This document shows, piece after piece, positions 1-10,924 of a DNA stretch of 64,000 bases. Origin of the DNA: Chara braunii. Taxonomy: Eukaryota > Streptophyta > Charophyceae > Charales > Characeae. The position numbers and the translations under genes are program-made. Numbering within the stretch: the first letter of the stretch is position 1; each line of letters starts with the position of its first letter. The stretch is from assembly GCA_003427395.1 (NCBI GenBank), contig BFEA01000852.1:359248-423247 (forward strand), written 5' to 3'. The notes under the pieces are model-generated. The model was not told where the DNA came from. It ran no database searches and saw only the letters and a list, made by a program, of their open reading frames with translations.

Positions 1-517
1 CCTCCCTTCGGTGGGCGTATCCCCGCCGATTTACCAGTTTGCAGTACGAAAGTTGATCAACTGCAATCGCAGAGGTAGACCAGTAGAGGGCGTTTTCTCG
101 TTCGATGTAGCATAGGGGGTACGTGCGGTACTACGCCTCTAACGGACCCGCACGAGAACCGACATCTTGGGGGGCTGAGGTCCCAAGCGCGACTCGTCTC
201 CGGTCGATTAGGACGTATCCCACACGCCACACGCACACCACTATAAAGAACATAAAAATAAAGCACACACACAACATACACACGAAGCGATGCAACACAA
301 ACCACTCGACAACGCTCCTAGTCCCTCGGTAGCCATCCCATAACTTTTCCGATGTGGACTCGGATAGCCGTCTCGCGCGAGACTTAGTATAAAACCGCGC
401 GGACGCCGAACTTTCTCATATCGACTCGCAATGCAAGCCTACTCAAGCGGTCGCAGTGATGGCGTACTATGTAGTGCCCATAATCAAGCGGTCCCTCGTA
501 GATCCGAGTACCACTTA

Positions 518-533
518 TGACACTCAAGTGTCA
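518..533. other. Short inverted repeat in copy A (TGACACT/AGTGTCA)
   Basis: Seven-base arms TGACACT and AGTGTCA flank a 2-base centre. Copy B has the same structure at 12,576-12,591 with arms CGACACT/AGTGTCG, so the outer pair has changed from T-A to C-G on both sides. That is one compensatory change, which hints that the pairing matters or that the site is maintained as a palindrome. Confidence 0.6.
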
Positions 534-572
534 GACTCGAAGTATCGTGGGGGTCTACTCCTTCACGATATT

Positions 573-596
573 GCACGGCTGAAGGAATAGCCGTGC
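573..596. other. Eight-bp stem-loop in copy A
   Basis: GCACGGCT (573-580) pairs perfectly with AGCCGTGC (589-596) around the 8-base loop GAAGGAAT. It lies 40 bases after the previous inverted repeat. Its function is unknown, and I did not find an equally clean counterpart in copy B. Confidence 0.5.
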
Positions 597-1569
597 GGCC
601 GCCGTGAGACCTCAGACCTTTGGCTTGAGTGTCTTGGCAGGTGGGGCGAGGAGGCTCTGCGCGGGGGAAGGTTCCTTACCCTCAGAGTCTAGGGCTTAGG
701 ATGTTCTGGACAAGGACCTTGAATCCCGGCCTAGGACCAACGTCCGACTAAGAACTCAGAAAAAGTATACAATCAAGAGGCGGGTTTTTTCTGCCTACCT
801 CAACCCCTATTTAACCCTTAATACGCTGACCCCTAGGGCGATGCGAACTTCCAACATAGGTATACACACATATATATAAATACAAGGGGATAAGTATGTG
901 ACGATGACTTCTCACAATCACAGTGGGGGCTCCTCACAACCATATGTATATGTGTGATCGCAGACAGTCAAATCCAAAATCATAGCCACAGCACATACCT
1001 GCAATCACATCAAAGAATCAAACAATGTCCATACATTACACGGAGTCAACCCCAACCACTCTCCATACTCATACCCCTCGCTTTAGCCATGCAAGCCCCA
1101 ACGTCCTGTCCAACCAACCATAATACTCAGAACCTTCGTTAAATGACTATTCAATAAAAGTCCGGATGAAACCTTAACAAAACAATAAAAATCACCAGGG
1201 CTAAAACCTTTTTAGGTTGAGTATTGAGGGTGAGTTGTAATTGAGTCGTAGACCGACGGATCGGCAACCGACATGTTATCAGTGATAACAAAAGGTGATC
1301 CTCGTGGGATCAAAGCTGAATCTAGCCCAAGATCCTGAATCGACTTGTTCAAGCAGACCTGTACCACAAGACATGTCAATCTCCAAACTAAGTCTATAAG
1401 TTCATGGAGGATAATCTCCATATCACAATCTCACCCAAATCGCCATAATTAATTAGGCTTAAACCTACTTCTAAGCAAGTGTCAAAGCAAAGGTAGACCC
1501 AGGCATAATCTCCCCTACACGGAGTGAATCTCTCATAATTGTCACCAGTTAATTATAATCTAACTCCTC

Positions 1570-2110
1570 TAAACCCGAAAAATTTCGGCAGCGCTTCCCG
1601 TAGGAAAAGTGTCATCGCCGAATTTATACTGACAAAAAAATCCAACTTTTAGATTATAGAAAGTCAAAATTTGTCTAACTTTCTGATTTAACAAAAATTT
1701 GGGCAGCACTCCCTTTTGAAAAGAAGACTTTCCAGATTTGTACTAAGTCAGATATGAACTCAAACATAAAGTCTGAGTCCTATTAAGACAGATTTTTACT
1801 TAGATTTGTAGAAATTTCGGCAGCGCTTCTCGCAGAGAAAGTGTTTTTTCAAGATTTGTACAAAGCTAAGTTTAGAATATGAAATGACTTGGACCCTTCA
1901 AGGCCCAATTTTGTCTAACTCCCTAAATTAGTAAAAATTTAGGCAGCACTTCCTTTAGAATAGGAGGCTCCCCAGATTCTTACTAAGTAAAAAAACCCAA
2001 CAGGACCGGATCCTGAAGAAGACAAAGTTTTGACTAACTCCTTGGTTTTGTAGAAATTTCTGCAGCGCTTCTCATAGAGAAAGTGGCTTACCAAGATTTA
2101 TGCAAGACCA
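1570..2110. repeat. Five ~118-bp tandem units with small internal hairpins (copy A)
   Basis: The motif AATTT(C/G)GGCAGCRCTTC recurs at about 1,582, 1,695, 1,811, 1,936 and 2,053, so the spacing is 113-125 bp. Units alternate between a GCGCTTC type and a GCACT(T)CC type, suggesting a dimeric repeat of about 236 bp. Most units contain a mini-hairpin whose stem sequence varies, for example CTTCC..GGAAAAG, CTTCTC..GAGAAAG and again CTTCTC..GAGAAAG. Copy B keeps the same number of units and nearly the same spacing (about 13,557-14,100). Confidence 0.7.
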
Positions 2111-2397
2111 AGTATAAATAAAAGATCCCAGAAAATACAGAAATTGATCTAAGTAAAAAAAATTTCAGCTCAGCAAATGCAAGAATTGAAACTAACTCCT
2201 ATGATTCTAGCACGTGGCGACCAACTAAAACAACTACCTATCAACTGAAACTAAGACTAAGTAGTGACATCACTCAGTCATATGCAGGCCAACCCACAAA
2301 GGTAAGTGCTATCACCATCCCCAAGTCAATTTAGCAAACAATAGTTCATAGTCTTTCAATGATCTATCCCCTTATACCCAACTTACATAGGGCATAA

Positions 2398-3120
2398 GGC
2401 TAGACCACCCAAACTAATCGAACATGTCTAGCCCAACCATAAAATATACACAAACATAGGGCACAACAATTTTTCTCTTCTTTGGGCACATGACTGGGCA
2501 CCCTAGTCGCCCTGAACTGTTTAAGTATCCAGAATTTATATAATTGTCTGCACTTAGTCTTTTGAGGTAGCATATAACTGAGTCGATCATCTTTAGATCA
2601 AGACTCGGCCTGCCCCTTCGTACCACAAGTTTATTTTTAATTAATACTCTGTGCAGTTGGTGATAAACTATAGTAAGACCACCCAAACTTATGGAACCCT
2701 GTCTGACCAGCCTGTTCATAGGTAATATAATAATAGAGTATAACAAAGTTATAACCTTCTGGTTCTAACATGTGCGAGGCGTTGGACTAAGACCACCCAA
2801 ACTTATGGAACATGTCTTGGTCCTCAGCCTTGTTCGTTTCTCCCAAAAGCCAAAGCAGGAAGAGGCTGAGCCACCCAAACTTATGGAACATGCTCAGACC
2901 TCCTCGTTTAGGAACTAAGGAAACTGAAAAAAACCAAAGTAAATAAGGCGACCAAGCCACCCAAACTTATGGAACATGCTTGGCCCCTGAAAAAGTCAAC
3001 CACAGTCAGCCCTCACAGTCAGAGCAACCAGACCACCCAAACTTATGGAACATGTCTGGTCCTCCAGGCAATCCAAAATAAAACACAGCACTGTGCCTTC
3101 CCAAACTTATGGAACTGACC
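2398..3120. repeat. Array of hairpins with constant loop and varying stems (copy A)
   Basis: A 20-base loop, CACCCAAACTTATGGAACAT or a close variant, recurs at 2406, 2680, 2794, 2872, 2958 and 3034, with a degenerate unit near 3,096 and a divergent one at 2585. Each loop is closed by a different paired stem: GGCTAGAC/GTCTAGCC (2398-2433), GGACTAAGAC/GTCTTGGTCC (2784-2823, one G-T pair), CTGAGC/GCTCAG plus GAGG/CCTC beyond a bulge (2862-2902), CCAAGC/GCTTGG (2952-2983) and ACCAGAC/GTCTGGT (3027-3060). Because the loop is constant while both stem arms change together, structure rather than sequence appears to have been conserved during spread of the units. Spacing is irregular (62-179 bp). The role is unknown. 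Confidence 0.8.
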
Positions 3121-3480
3121 CAACCTTTGGTTGACCCGGCCAAACTTCATGCAATACAACCTTTCTCCCACCCTTCCCCCAGATGGAATCCCACAACTTG
3201 CTTTCAGTCATATAATAAATACCGAAACTGACATTATACATACATTCTTTTACTTAGTCTGATTATGTCCTGAAGAGAAAGCAAAGATTATAGGGACATG
3301 CATGCATATGTCAATCAACCTACAGAGGGATAGGCAAACATGGGTAATATGGGGTCATACAGATAGAAGGATGGTATACCTGATGGTTCCCTGCCTCTAG
3401 AACCTCGCCTAGGTTCCGGCAGAGCTCCCGCAATCGGTGGACTGACTCCCCACAGAGTGTTGCTGCGGTCCTACGGGTTG

Positions 3481-6400
3481 CAATCCCGCCTGCCGCTTTC
3501 CTCTCGTAACCAATAGACTAGACTTAGAGTAAGAAAGACAGAATATAGGGGGTTCAGACTCTCGAGATACAAGAAGGGGACAACTCAACTCTCAGGAGAG
3601 GGCCTTGATACCTTCATGCGCCTGAGGGCCCCGCAATGATGGCCAAACAGTGTCGCAGCTTGGTCAACCCGGAAGTCAAACTGTTGGGTCCAACTCTCCG
3701 ACGACCTCCCAATTCGCAGCCATAACTCCCTTCACCACCACTCTACTACGCTGCAACAACCACCCCTCTTGCAGCCCAACCGCCCCTCCTCAATCTCCCA
3801 ATACCTCTCCTCGGCCCAATCGTGGCCGCCTAGCAGCCTGTAACAATCAACAGCGGTATGCGACAATATGAAGTAACCAGCCACAGGCAGCAGCAGTAAG
3901 CAGCCGCCGACAGTTGGTCACCGCTCGTGCACAGTCAGCAAAAACAGCAGCCATGCATAACCAAAAACATCAGCGGCCGCTCGCAGCAGTCAGCCGCAGT
4001 ACGCAACAGCGGTTTGTGCATAGCCAACAGTGACCCACGGCAGTAGTTCATGCCCCGTCAATTAGTAGCAGCAGCTGCGCACAGCCAAAAACAGTAGCAG
4101 TTGTGCACAGTCAACCGCAGTTGTAGGCCCGCAATGTGCATCAGTCTTGTGCAATCGGCATGTGGCAGTCAGTAGTAACGTGCAGCAGTGAAGTGGACTT
4201 TCCGCATGGGCACAGTCGTACCTGCAACAGCATAGCAAACCCCTCAAATCCAGTGATCAGTGTAATGTCAGCAGGTCTTGTCACTTCCATGCGTAAGATC
4301 AAGCAACGTATAGGAGATAGCAACAGAGTAGCAAAACACGAGGCAGCTCCCACCTCATGTCCACGCGCATCAACCAACAAAAAAAAGGCGAACCACCAGT
4401 GACGCAGGCGCGGTATGGACAGCAGGGCAGCGACGGGGCACACTGTACATGCCCCACTCTCACTACGACTGAACCTCGAGGACTGCTGATTCTCGCCACC
4501 TGCTGAGCCAGGGAATCACTCAGAAGATCACTGGTCACCTCCCGCAGGCAACACAACCATCCCGTATCGAGCGGCTCCTGTCCTGATACACCTAGCTCGG
4601 TGGGTGACCATCTCTCAACCCCGCTTCCCTCCCTGCTCAGGTAAGTGGCTTCCCACTCTCTCTCCCTCAAATATTCAGCTGCTAGGACAAGGGTCGCCCT
4701 GATCGACAGGTAAGTCTCCCACCCCGCTGCCTTCACTCGCGTTGCTCTCATCAGCCGACCCAAGTAAAAATCCAACGAACCTATTGCCTGAACACGGAAA
4801 GATGTGTTGCTTTCCATACATACGTGCGGGGCGATAGAGGGAGCCTACTTCCAATGATAGGATGGGCAGCGTACTGGCAACAGGTAAGTTGCCAATCCCC
4901 GCGGCTGGCCTCCTCAGCTACACCCTTCGTGAGGATGAGCAAGCCCGAATGAACCTTCCACTAGATGCCGGTTAGGTGCATTAGCACCTCGAACGCTCTC
5001 CCCCGTACATCGGCCTCTGGCCATATTAAACGGTCAGATTCACCCTGCAGCTATGACCATCATGACAGCGTGCCGCAAGGATCGAGTCGACGAGCAGCAC
5101 TGGAGCTAGCAAGGCGACCCTCATGAGAGTGCCACTACGACGGCCCAGGCGCCAACCATGAGCTGCGTGGTGACTACCCCAACGAGCAGCAGGGTCCTCT
5201 GGTGTGCAAAGAGAGAATGAATCTTCCGATAGGAACACGGGCAAATACACCACCCGTGTACTTCCCCGTCTCCAATCACAGCTACAGAAGGACAGACAGA
5301 GATCACCTCCTCGCCGAAATGAGCGAAGTCCCACAAATCTTCCTGTCAAAATATGATATCCAGTTAGAAATGCAAAGAAGTAGAGCGAAGTTGTCTCATC
5401 GCCTTGGTGAGCATCGTATCGGTCAATAGCTACGACTCCAGCGCTTTTGACTTGCTCCTCGCTATCCCGGTCGTTAGGTGAGCACCGCATCGATCAACAA
5501 GTAAGCTTTCAACGACTCGGCTAGCTTCACTCTACGTCCCCCGTTGAGCAAAAGTCGAAATGAATCTTCCGTTAAAACACGGAGAGATTCATTGCTTTTC
5601 TCTTGACACGCAGCTCGTCACTGCCCATGGTAAGCGCCTCCTGCTTGGTCATCCCTACCTCCGGTGACAGCCTCACGCACGTTCTTCTTCCTACTAATTT
5701 CAACTTCACTACTCTAACTCCAAAACTAACAGCAGATTCAAAGTCGCAAGGACCGAACACCCCCACAACGCATCGCCTTTCACTCGATTTAATCCCAAAA
5801 AATGAGAGAAATCTTTTGTTTCACAGCCTCGCCATATCCATCTTTCAACATCTCCGTGTAGCCTATAAGTCACACTGTACCAATACCACTACTCTACTCT
5901 GAGTTCTAACCGCGCCATTGGATTCGTGGCACCCCCGAAATCCCAACCTCAAGTCCTACTTCGCCCTATTCCATCAAGAAAGAGGTGAGACATCACTCCT
6001 TCCTTCTCGTTCTCATCATCTCCATCACTTTCTCTATCACGTTGCCGTCAACAGAGCTCCGCCCAGCGCACTTACGATCGTGCTGCAAGCGCACGTCGGC
6101 ATCGTCCGCTACAAAGTGCTCTCCGAGCAGGAAAACGGTCAATAATCAACTCCACCTGGTCTCTCGTCCCTATACCCAAGTCCGACGACCGATTTGCCCG
6201 TTATTATTGCTGTGAGCCTCCACCAGATTTTCCTCTGGCCTGGCCTTTGCCCGGTTCGCGAATGATTTGCACAACAGTGGCCGACATTCCTCTGTGCGCA
6301 TTAACCTGGACGCCATAAGGTGTTAGTACAACCCCCACGCGCCTTGAGCTTCGAACTCAAAAACAAGGTACGACCTACGCCTTTCTTCCGATGGTTCTTC

Positions 6401-6540
6401 GAAATTTGGGAGGGCATGGGCCTCCTGCGAAGTTCGAGATGTGTGCTAGGCGAGGTGGGCCATACGACCAGCGGTGCAAACTGCAGCCTCCCTCAGCACC
6501 TTTAGCCACACCCTGCATCCGACTTCTCATGGTAAAACTA
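3481..6540. other. No gene recognised; CAG-rich and repetitive sequence
   Basis: About 3,650-4,420 is rich in CAGCAG/CAGTCAGC-like words and yields long but compositionally biased ORFs on both strands, none resembling a known family. Around 4,620-4,900 the string CAGGTAAGT appears three times, each followed by a CCCAC/CCAATCCCCG-type segment, which looks like a degenerate repeat rather than real splice donors. The motif GAATGAATCTTCCG with an ACACGG follow-on recurs near 5,217 and 5,560. No domain could be assigned. Confidence 0.5.
5559..5593. other. Stem-loop AATGAATCT/AGATTCATT
   Basis: AATGAATCT (5559-5567) pairs with AGATTCATT (5585-5593), and inside it TCCG pairs with CGGA, leaving one bulged G and an 8-base loop. 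It is the most complete unit of a motif repeated near 5,217. It may be the tip of a decayed palindromic element. Confidence 0.45.
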
Positions 6541-8290
6541 CAAATAATTAAGTTGCCCTGTTGCTAAGATTGCGGGTTTCAGAGTTGGTACCGGGTTCCA
6601 AAGTTCTTTTTTTTCGATCCACGTAGCGGTTTTATTTCGATGAATTGGCTGCTGAAACCGAGGTTAATTCAATCGAGCGGAAAAGTGCGACTTGCAGTAT
6701 TGAGTTTTCATTGAGAACTTCATCATATCTCCCTCACCTAGCTAGGCCGTCAGGCAGGGGGCATACTGCAAGGAGGTAATGACGAGCCAATGTGAGGAAA
6801 AGCGAGAGCGAGTCGAAGGTGGAAGAGACTAACATGAGTGAGAGGAGAGAAGGAGCCGCGTGTTGAAGGGCACACAATCGACTACAGACGCACGGTCGTA
6901 TGGTCGACGATGAGCGCACGGGTGATGACACGTGCGAGGGTGGAGAGAAACATGCAAAGGTAATAAGAGGTCGTGTGAAGAAAAGAAAAAAAAAGGCAAC
7001 TTACCCGTCATCGAGTCTCTGCTTCAGCACCCTTATCCCATAGGATTCAGAGAGAGCGGTTGCAACATTGTTGCAGTACTGTCTTTGTGCCCGTTGTCGG
7101 TGTGAATACCCAGGCAAGGGTATCCGCCCTAGTTTTTGCAAGTGACAAAAAGTAGGTTTAAAAAAACTAAGTGTATCGCCTAAGTCTGTTGGGTTACACT
7201 ACTGGGATGGTTGACTAGAGTAGAGGGCAGGTGGGCGCGCAATTTTACGGCGCGCATGTGAATTTTTTCCGTTCTTGATCATAACGCCGGCATAAACATC
7301 CGGTTTGGTTTTTATTATTGATCAGTTTAGAGAGTAAAAAGGGTTGGCCTTCGCTTACCGCACTTGGCTGGCGGTAGGGTTGGTGGGTGTGGTGGCCACG
7401 GTGTAGTGGGTGCTAGCCGGCAGGGATACCTAGTGGTGTTAGGTTGGTTGCAGATAGCAATATGGCCCTAGGCGTTTTGAGCACTGGCGTTGCATCCTTT
7501 TATATAGGATACTGTGCGCGTTGGCCCCAGGCTTGGGCTTAGCCCTATAGGTTATGGTACTGGACTTACACGGTGGAGGTGCGGGGATCGAGGCCAGCAA
7601 GCGACGGCATGAGAACGGTGGAGCATCACGGAGGGAGCCAAGGGGTCAAGGATCCTGCGGGACTATTCCCCCTGGTTTTGTCGGTTAGGCCGACCGCGGG
7701 CCCAACTCGCATGGACATAAGGAACCTAAGTAGTTCCTTCTCTTCCCGACCCTTTTTTTTCGAAGTTTTCCTCCGTTTTTCTCGATTTTTATTTTTTTTT
7801 ATTTTTATGACCCCGTTAAAGAATCTTGTAAGATCAGAAACAAAAGAAATAAGACATTAAAAAAAAAAAAATCTAACTACTTACTACCCCATCGTGCCAA
7901 CTGTCACGAAGGACTCTATTCTGCAACTAATTCTGAAATTGAGGTCACGAGATCGAAACACAGTCGATCGGGCGCGAAGCCTAAATACGTTCCCGTTTGG
8001 TACCAAAAGGCGTTAGTCTCAACGGCCTGTAGGCCTCGATCCCTGTATACCCTGTTCGCCAAATAACACTGAAACCTACTGAGCTAGCTCCTACTTTGGA
8101 TAAAAGAGGAGCAACTCCGGTATAAGAAGAGTAGTTGTCTAGCCCAGCCCGTGTTGTAGGCTAAGTTGTTTGTTGTACTTTAGTTGCAATAGGCACTTAG
8201 GCCTTTATGGTTACGGTCGGGGATTATATTGCTGTATTGATATTTAAGTTTTTGTATACTGTAGACTTTCCCCGACACAACACCAACTCA
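6541..8290. other. No gene recognised
   Basis: This stretch is mixed-composition DNA with purine-rich (6,780-7,000) and G-rich (7,330-7,560) segments and short A/T homopolymers (7,745-7,875). ORFs here are short, overlap each other and have no recognisable motif. Confidence 0.5.
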
Positions 8291-8296
8291 TTTGAC

Positions 8297-8319
8297 CCCT
8301 CGACCACAAAGGTCGAGGG
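8297..8319. other. Hairpin CCCTCGACC/GGTCGAGGG
   Basis: A perfect 9-bp stem (8297-8305 with 8311-8319) closes the loop ACAAA. A related hairpin lies at 8548-8568, and a third, imperfect and inverted copy lies near 8,436-8,460. The group probably marks short palindromic repeats; a run-off terminator is not implied in this eukaryotic context. Confidence 0.5.
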
Positions 8320-8547
8320 TTTCTAATATTTTCACGCTCCTAACTTTTATCGCGCGTCATGCCAAGGCACGCACCTTGTACTTTTTAGGCTTGGTCGTTT
8401 TTCACTACCAAGATGGTGTGTAGGCCTGATTTTATTAAACTGAACCTTCGACTTTTGTGGTCGAGGGGCATAATTACTAAGTCTAACCATCCTAGCGAGT
8501 GTCGAAACAACGCGAGAGTGTATTAACCAAATTTGCTTTCTGACACG

Positions 8548-8568
8548 CCTCGACCTCAACGGTTGAGG
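8548..8568. other. Hairpin CCTCGACC/GGTTGAGG
   Basis: An 8-bp stem with one G-T pair closes the loop TCAAC. It resembles the 8297-8319 hairpin: the stem is kept although one arm differs (GGTC versus GGTT) and the loop has changed. Confidence 0.45.
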
Positions 8569-8872
8569 AAGTCGTTTCAAAGTGCAGAGAAAAAGTGTGC
8601 ACACTTTTATCTTCAGACTGACTCCGTTATGGTAGTCGATGTCGTCGTTCTATCGATTGTAAAAGAACGGGCAAATACCTTTGTAAAGGTAATTGGTTTG
8701 ACACCGTGCTCACAGTCTTCTTGTACAGAATGCATCTTACACCAAAGACGGTCGCGTTCTGAAACTCGTTATTTCTTTTTTTTTCTTTCTCGTTTGTTTG
8801 TTATGAGTCCCCTTCCAATGCAGGGTGGAATCCGTGACCTGCTCTAGCCGTGTTCCCTCCCAAAATTTTAAC

Positions 8873-9094
8873 ATGATCACACTAGCACTCCGAGGAATGT
8901 ATCCAACCATTTTTATGACTGAATCCGTATTTCCGTTTTTTTTCTTATATTTATTTATAAAATATGACAATCTGATTCCATGATCTTCTCGCGTTGTGTT
9001 TCCTCAGAGGATTGTAACCCTAATCACACTGGCACTTAGAAGAATGTATCCAACCATTTTCATCGCCAATCCGTGTTTCTGTTTTTTTTTTTAT
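8873..9094. repeat. Direct repeat pair, ~72 bp units 149 bp apart
   Basis: 8873-8945 and 9022-9094 share the order ATCACACT(A/G)GCACT, then GAATGTATCCAACCATTTT, then AATCCGT.TTTC(C/T)G and a poly-T tail. The intervening DNA is AT-rich. It is a simple local duplication with no coding content. Confidence 0.65.
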
Positions 9095-9398
9095 TTTCCT
9101 TGTTTCGTGAGTTTCACGACCGTAACTTTTTTTTTCCTGTAAGAGTGTCATAAAAAAAATTGAATGGGGGTCAGGCTCGACAAAACTCGGAGCGCAGTGA
9201 AATTCAGGGTCAGCACGAAAAACAGGCTCGGAGGTACTAGTGGTTTAGAAAACTAGCCTTCAGAAAAAAAAAAGTCTTGCTTCCGCACATTAGCGAGGGA
9301 GGGGGAGGGAGCGAGGGAGAAAGAGAAAAATGTTACACGGGCGTGAGAGAGAAAAAAAATAAAATAGACGGTGCACAAAGTGCAGCAGCAAACTCGCC

Positions 9399-9442
9399 TT
9401 TTTTTTTTTTTTTCTTTTCATTTTTCTTTTTTTTTTCCCCCC

Positions 9443-9515
<73 letters not shown>

Positions 9516-9516
9516 C
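9399..9516. repeat. Polypyrimidine tract: poly-T, poly-C (17) and (CT)30
   Basis: T-rich sequence (9399-9436) runs into 17 C residues (9437-9453), then (CT)n to 9513 and a short C run. The + strand carries over 110 consecutive pyrimidines apart from two or three interruptions. Such mirror-symmetric tracts can form triplex (H-DNA), and the poly-C/poly-G part can form four-stranded structures. The long ORFs on both strands here are artefacts of the simple repeat. Confidence 0.9.
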
Positions 9517-9682
9517 CACCCCAGAGCGGGAATGATCGTCCCACTTTTCCGCGGGAATATTCAATCCCGCATTTTGTTTTCAAGCTCCCTCTCTGTCTCC
9601 CCCCCCCTCCGTCTCAGCCCTAACGTTTAAAAACGCAAAGTGGGAAAATTCATCCTGCTTTGTTTTCTGGAACGGTGCGACG

Positions 9683-9717
9683 GTGTGCGTGTGTGTGTGT
9701 ATGTGTGTGTGTGTGTA
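9683..9717. repeat. (GT)n microsatellite
   Basis: Alternating GT runs for about 35 bases with a few A and C interruptions. It is Z-DNA-prone and sits between two other simple-repeat tracts. Confidence 0.85.
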
Positions 9718-9780
9718 TGAGGGGGAGAAAGAAAGATAAGCGGAGAGTTTGTCACTACTCTCAACGCAACAAGCGGTCAC

Positions 9781-9783
<3 letters not shown>

Positions 9784-9854
<71 letters not shown>

Positions 9855-9865
9855 GCACACACACA

Positions 9866-9898
<33 letters not shown>
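9784..9898. repeat. Compound microsatellite (CT)19(CA)38
   Basis: (CT)n from 9784 switches directly to (CA)n at about 9822 and continues to 9898 with three interruptions. With the two neighbouring tracts it gives about 500 bp dominated by simple repeats. Confidence 0.9.
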
Positions 9899-9899
9899 T

Positions 9900-10920
9900 T
9901 ACGTTTTATAAGTGTAAACTTGAATCGGGGAATGCATCTTTTTACTTTCGCATTTCTTTATAACATTTCTACCTTTCACGTGCCTGCGCGTAATAAGAAA
10001 ACAACCGTTTTTCTTTTTCTCTATCATTTTCTTTTTTTTTCCGTTTGTGACATTCCGATAAAACTTATGGTCGGCCTTGCAGAACTGACCGGACGGTACC
10101 TTGGGCGACCCTCGTTCTTGCTGGCGGTTAACGGGTAAGCCCTGTGACCAATAGCTGGATTAAGTACTGGTTTTTTAAAACGTGTATCTTTTCATGTTGT
10201 TGGTGTATATTCATTCTCATTTTGTACATTTGGTGAGTGGTTGTGCGAGGCCCGAGACGACACTTCCACCAGAGAAACGTAGGGCCTACCACACCCTATG
10301 CGGCATAATGACACACACACATGCAAAACATACATCTATCTGTTGATAAACCCCACTCTTAGTAAATCTCAATGAACAAAAGTTTGTTTGAGACCGGATC
10401 TGCGCCTAGTTTGTCCCCCTCTCTAGCTAATGGTCCCAATACAATTATGCGTTGTGTTTTGGAGGATTTCGCAACCTTTTTTTTTCGTTTTTTCGCAAAA
10501 ATATATCCGATCCTGTATTACAAAGTGATATACCCTGAAGTCAGAGTGACACAACTTGGAGGGTCGGGACGCGACCCGACATCGTATGAGGATTGATCGA
10601 ATCATCGAGACACCGTGACATACGTCTTATAGCGTGCAAATTGGGTGTGATAAAAACAATGTTTTTTTTTCGAATTGTCTACGTTATGCAGTTTGTGACT
10701 TTGCATTGGGGAAACAAATCGCAACATTATAATCTGGTTTGCGTTGTCTATACAGCAAAACATCTATGCACAAGAATGGTCACGAAGTTGAGGTGAAATA
10801 AAGTGTGCATAACTTGTTTGTGCAATATTTCTTTTCTGGACACGCAAGTCATGTTTTGTATTTGAAATGGATGTCTTTGTATTAGAATTGTTAATGGATG
10901 TTATATATTTCAGAAAATAT
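9900..10920. other. No gene recognised
   Basis: This is AT-rich unique-looking DNA with short ORFs only. It runs without a visible boundary into the ~80-bp satellite at about 10,925. Confidence 0.5.
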
Positions 10921-10924
10921 AATT

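Larger units (their letters stand above)
1..3480. repeat. Large dispersed non-coding repeat, copy A (left end cut by window)
   Basis: This stretch aligns in the same orientation with about 11,945-15,490 (copy B). Landmarks occur in the same order in both: a GACACTCAAGTGTC hairpin (about 520 and 12,577), the block around CACAATCACAGT (about 913 and 12,968), GGTTGAG followed by a GATC..GATC segment (about 1,215 and 13,265), five ~118-bp units, then the hairpin array. No ORF of coding quality is conserved between the copies, so I regard it as a non-coding or long-dead element. The first ~600 bases also resemble 29,170-29,860 (copy C). Its left end lies outside the window and no terminal repeat or target duplication could be identified. 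The class is unknown. Confidence 0.75.

Noticed and set aside
2398-3120. CRISPR-like regular array
   Set aside because: Spacing is irregular (62-179 bp), the flanking parts pair with each other, and the context is a eukaryotic repeat; no cas-like gene.
4299-4817. 172-codon minus-strand ORF
   Set aside because: Biased composition, overlaps other frames, no recognisable motif, and the region is repetitive.
4630-4900. Three CAGGTAAGT strings as splice donors
   Set aside because: They belong to a repeated segment and no exons with coding content adjoin them.
9277-9911. Long ORFs on both strands through the CT/GT/CA tracts
   Set aside because: They are translations of simple repeats (Ser-Leu, Thr-His, Glu-Arg runs) with no non-repeat domain.
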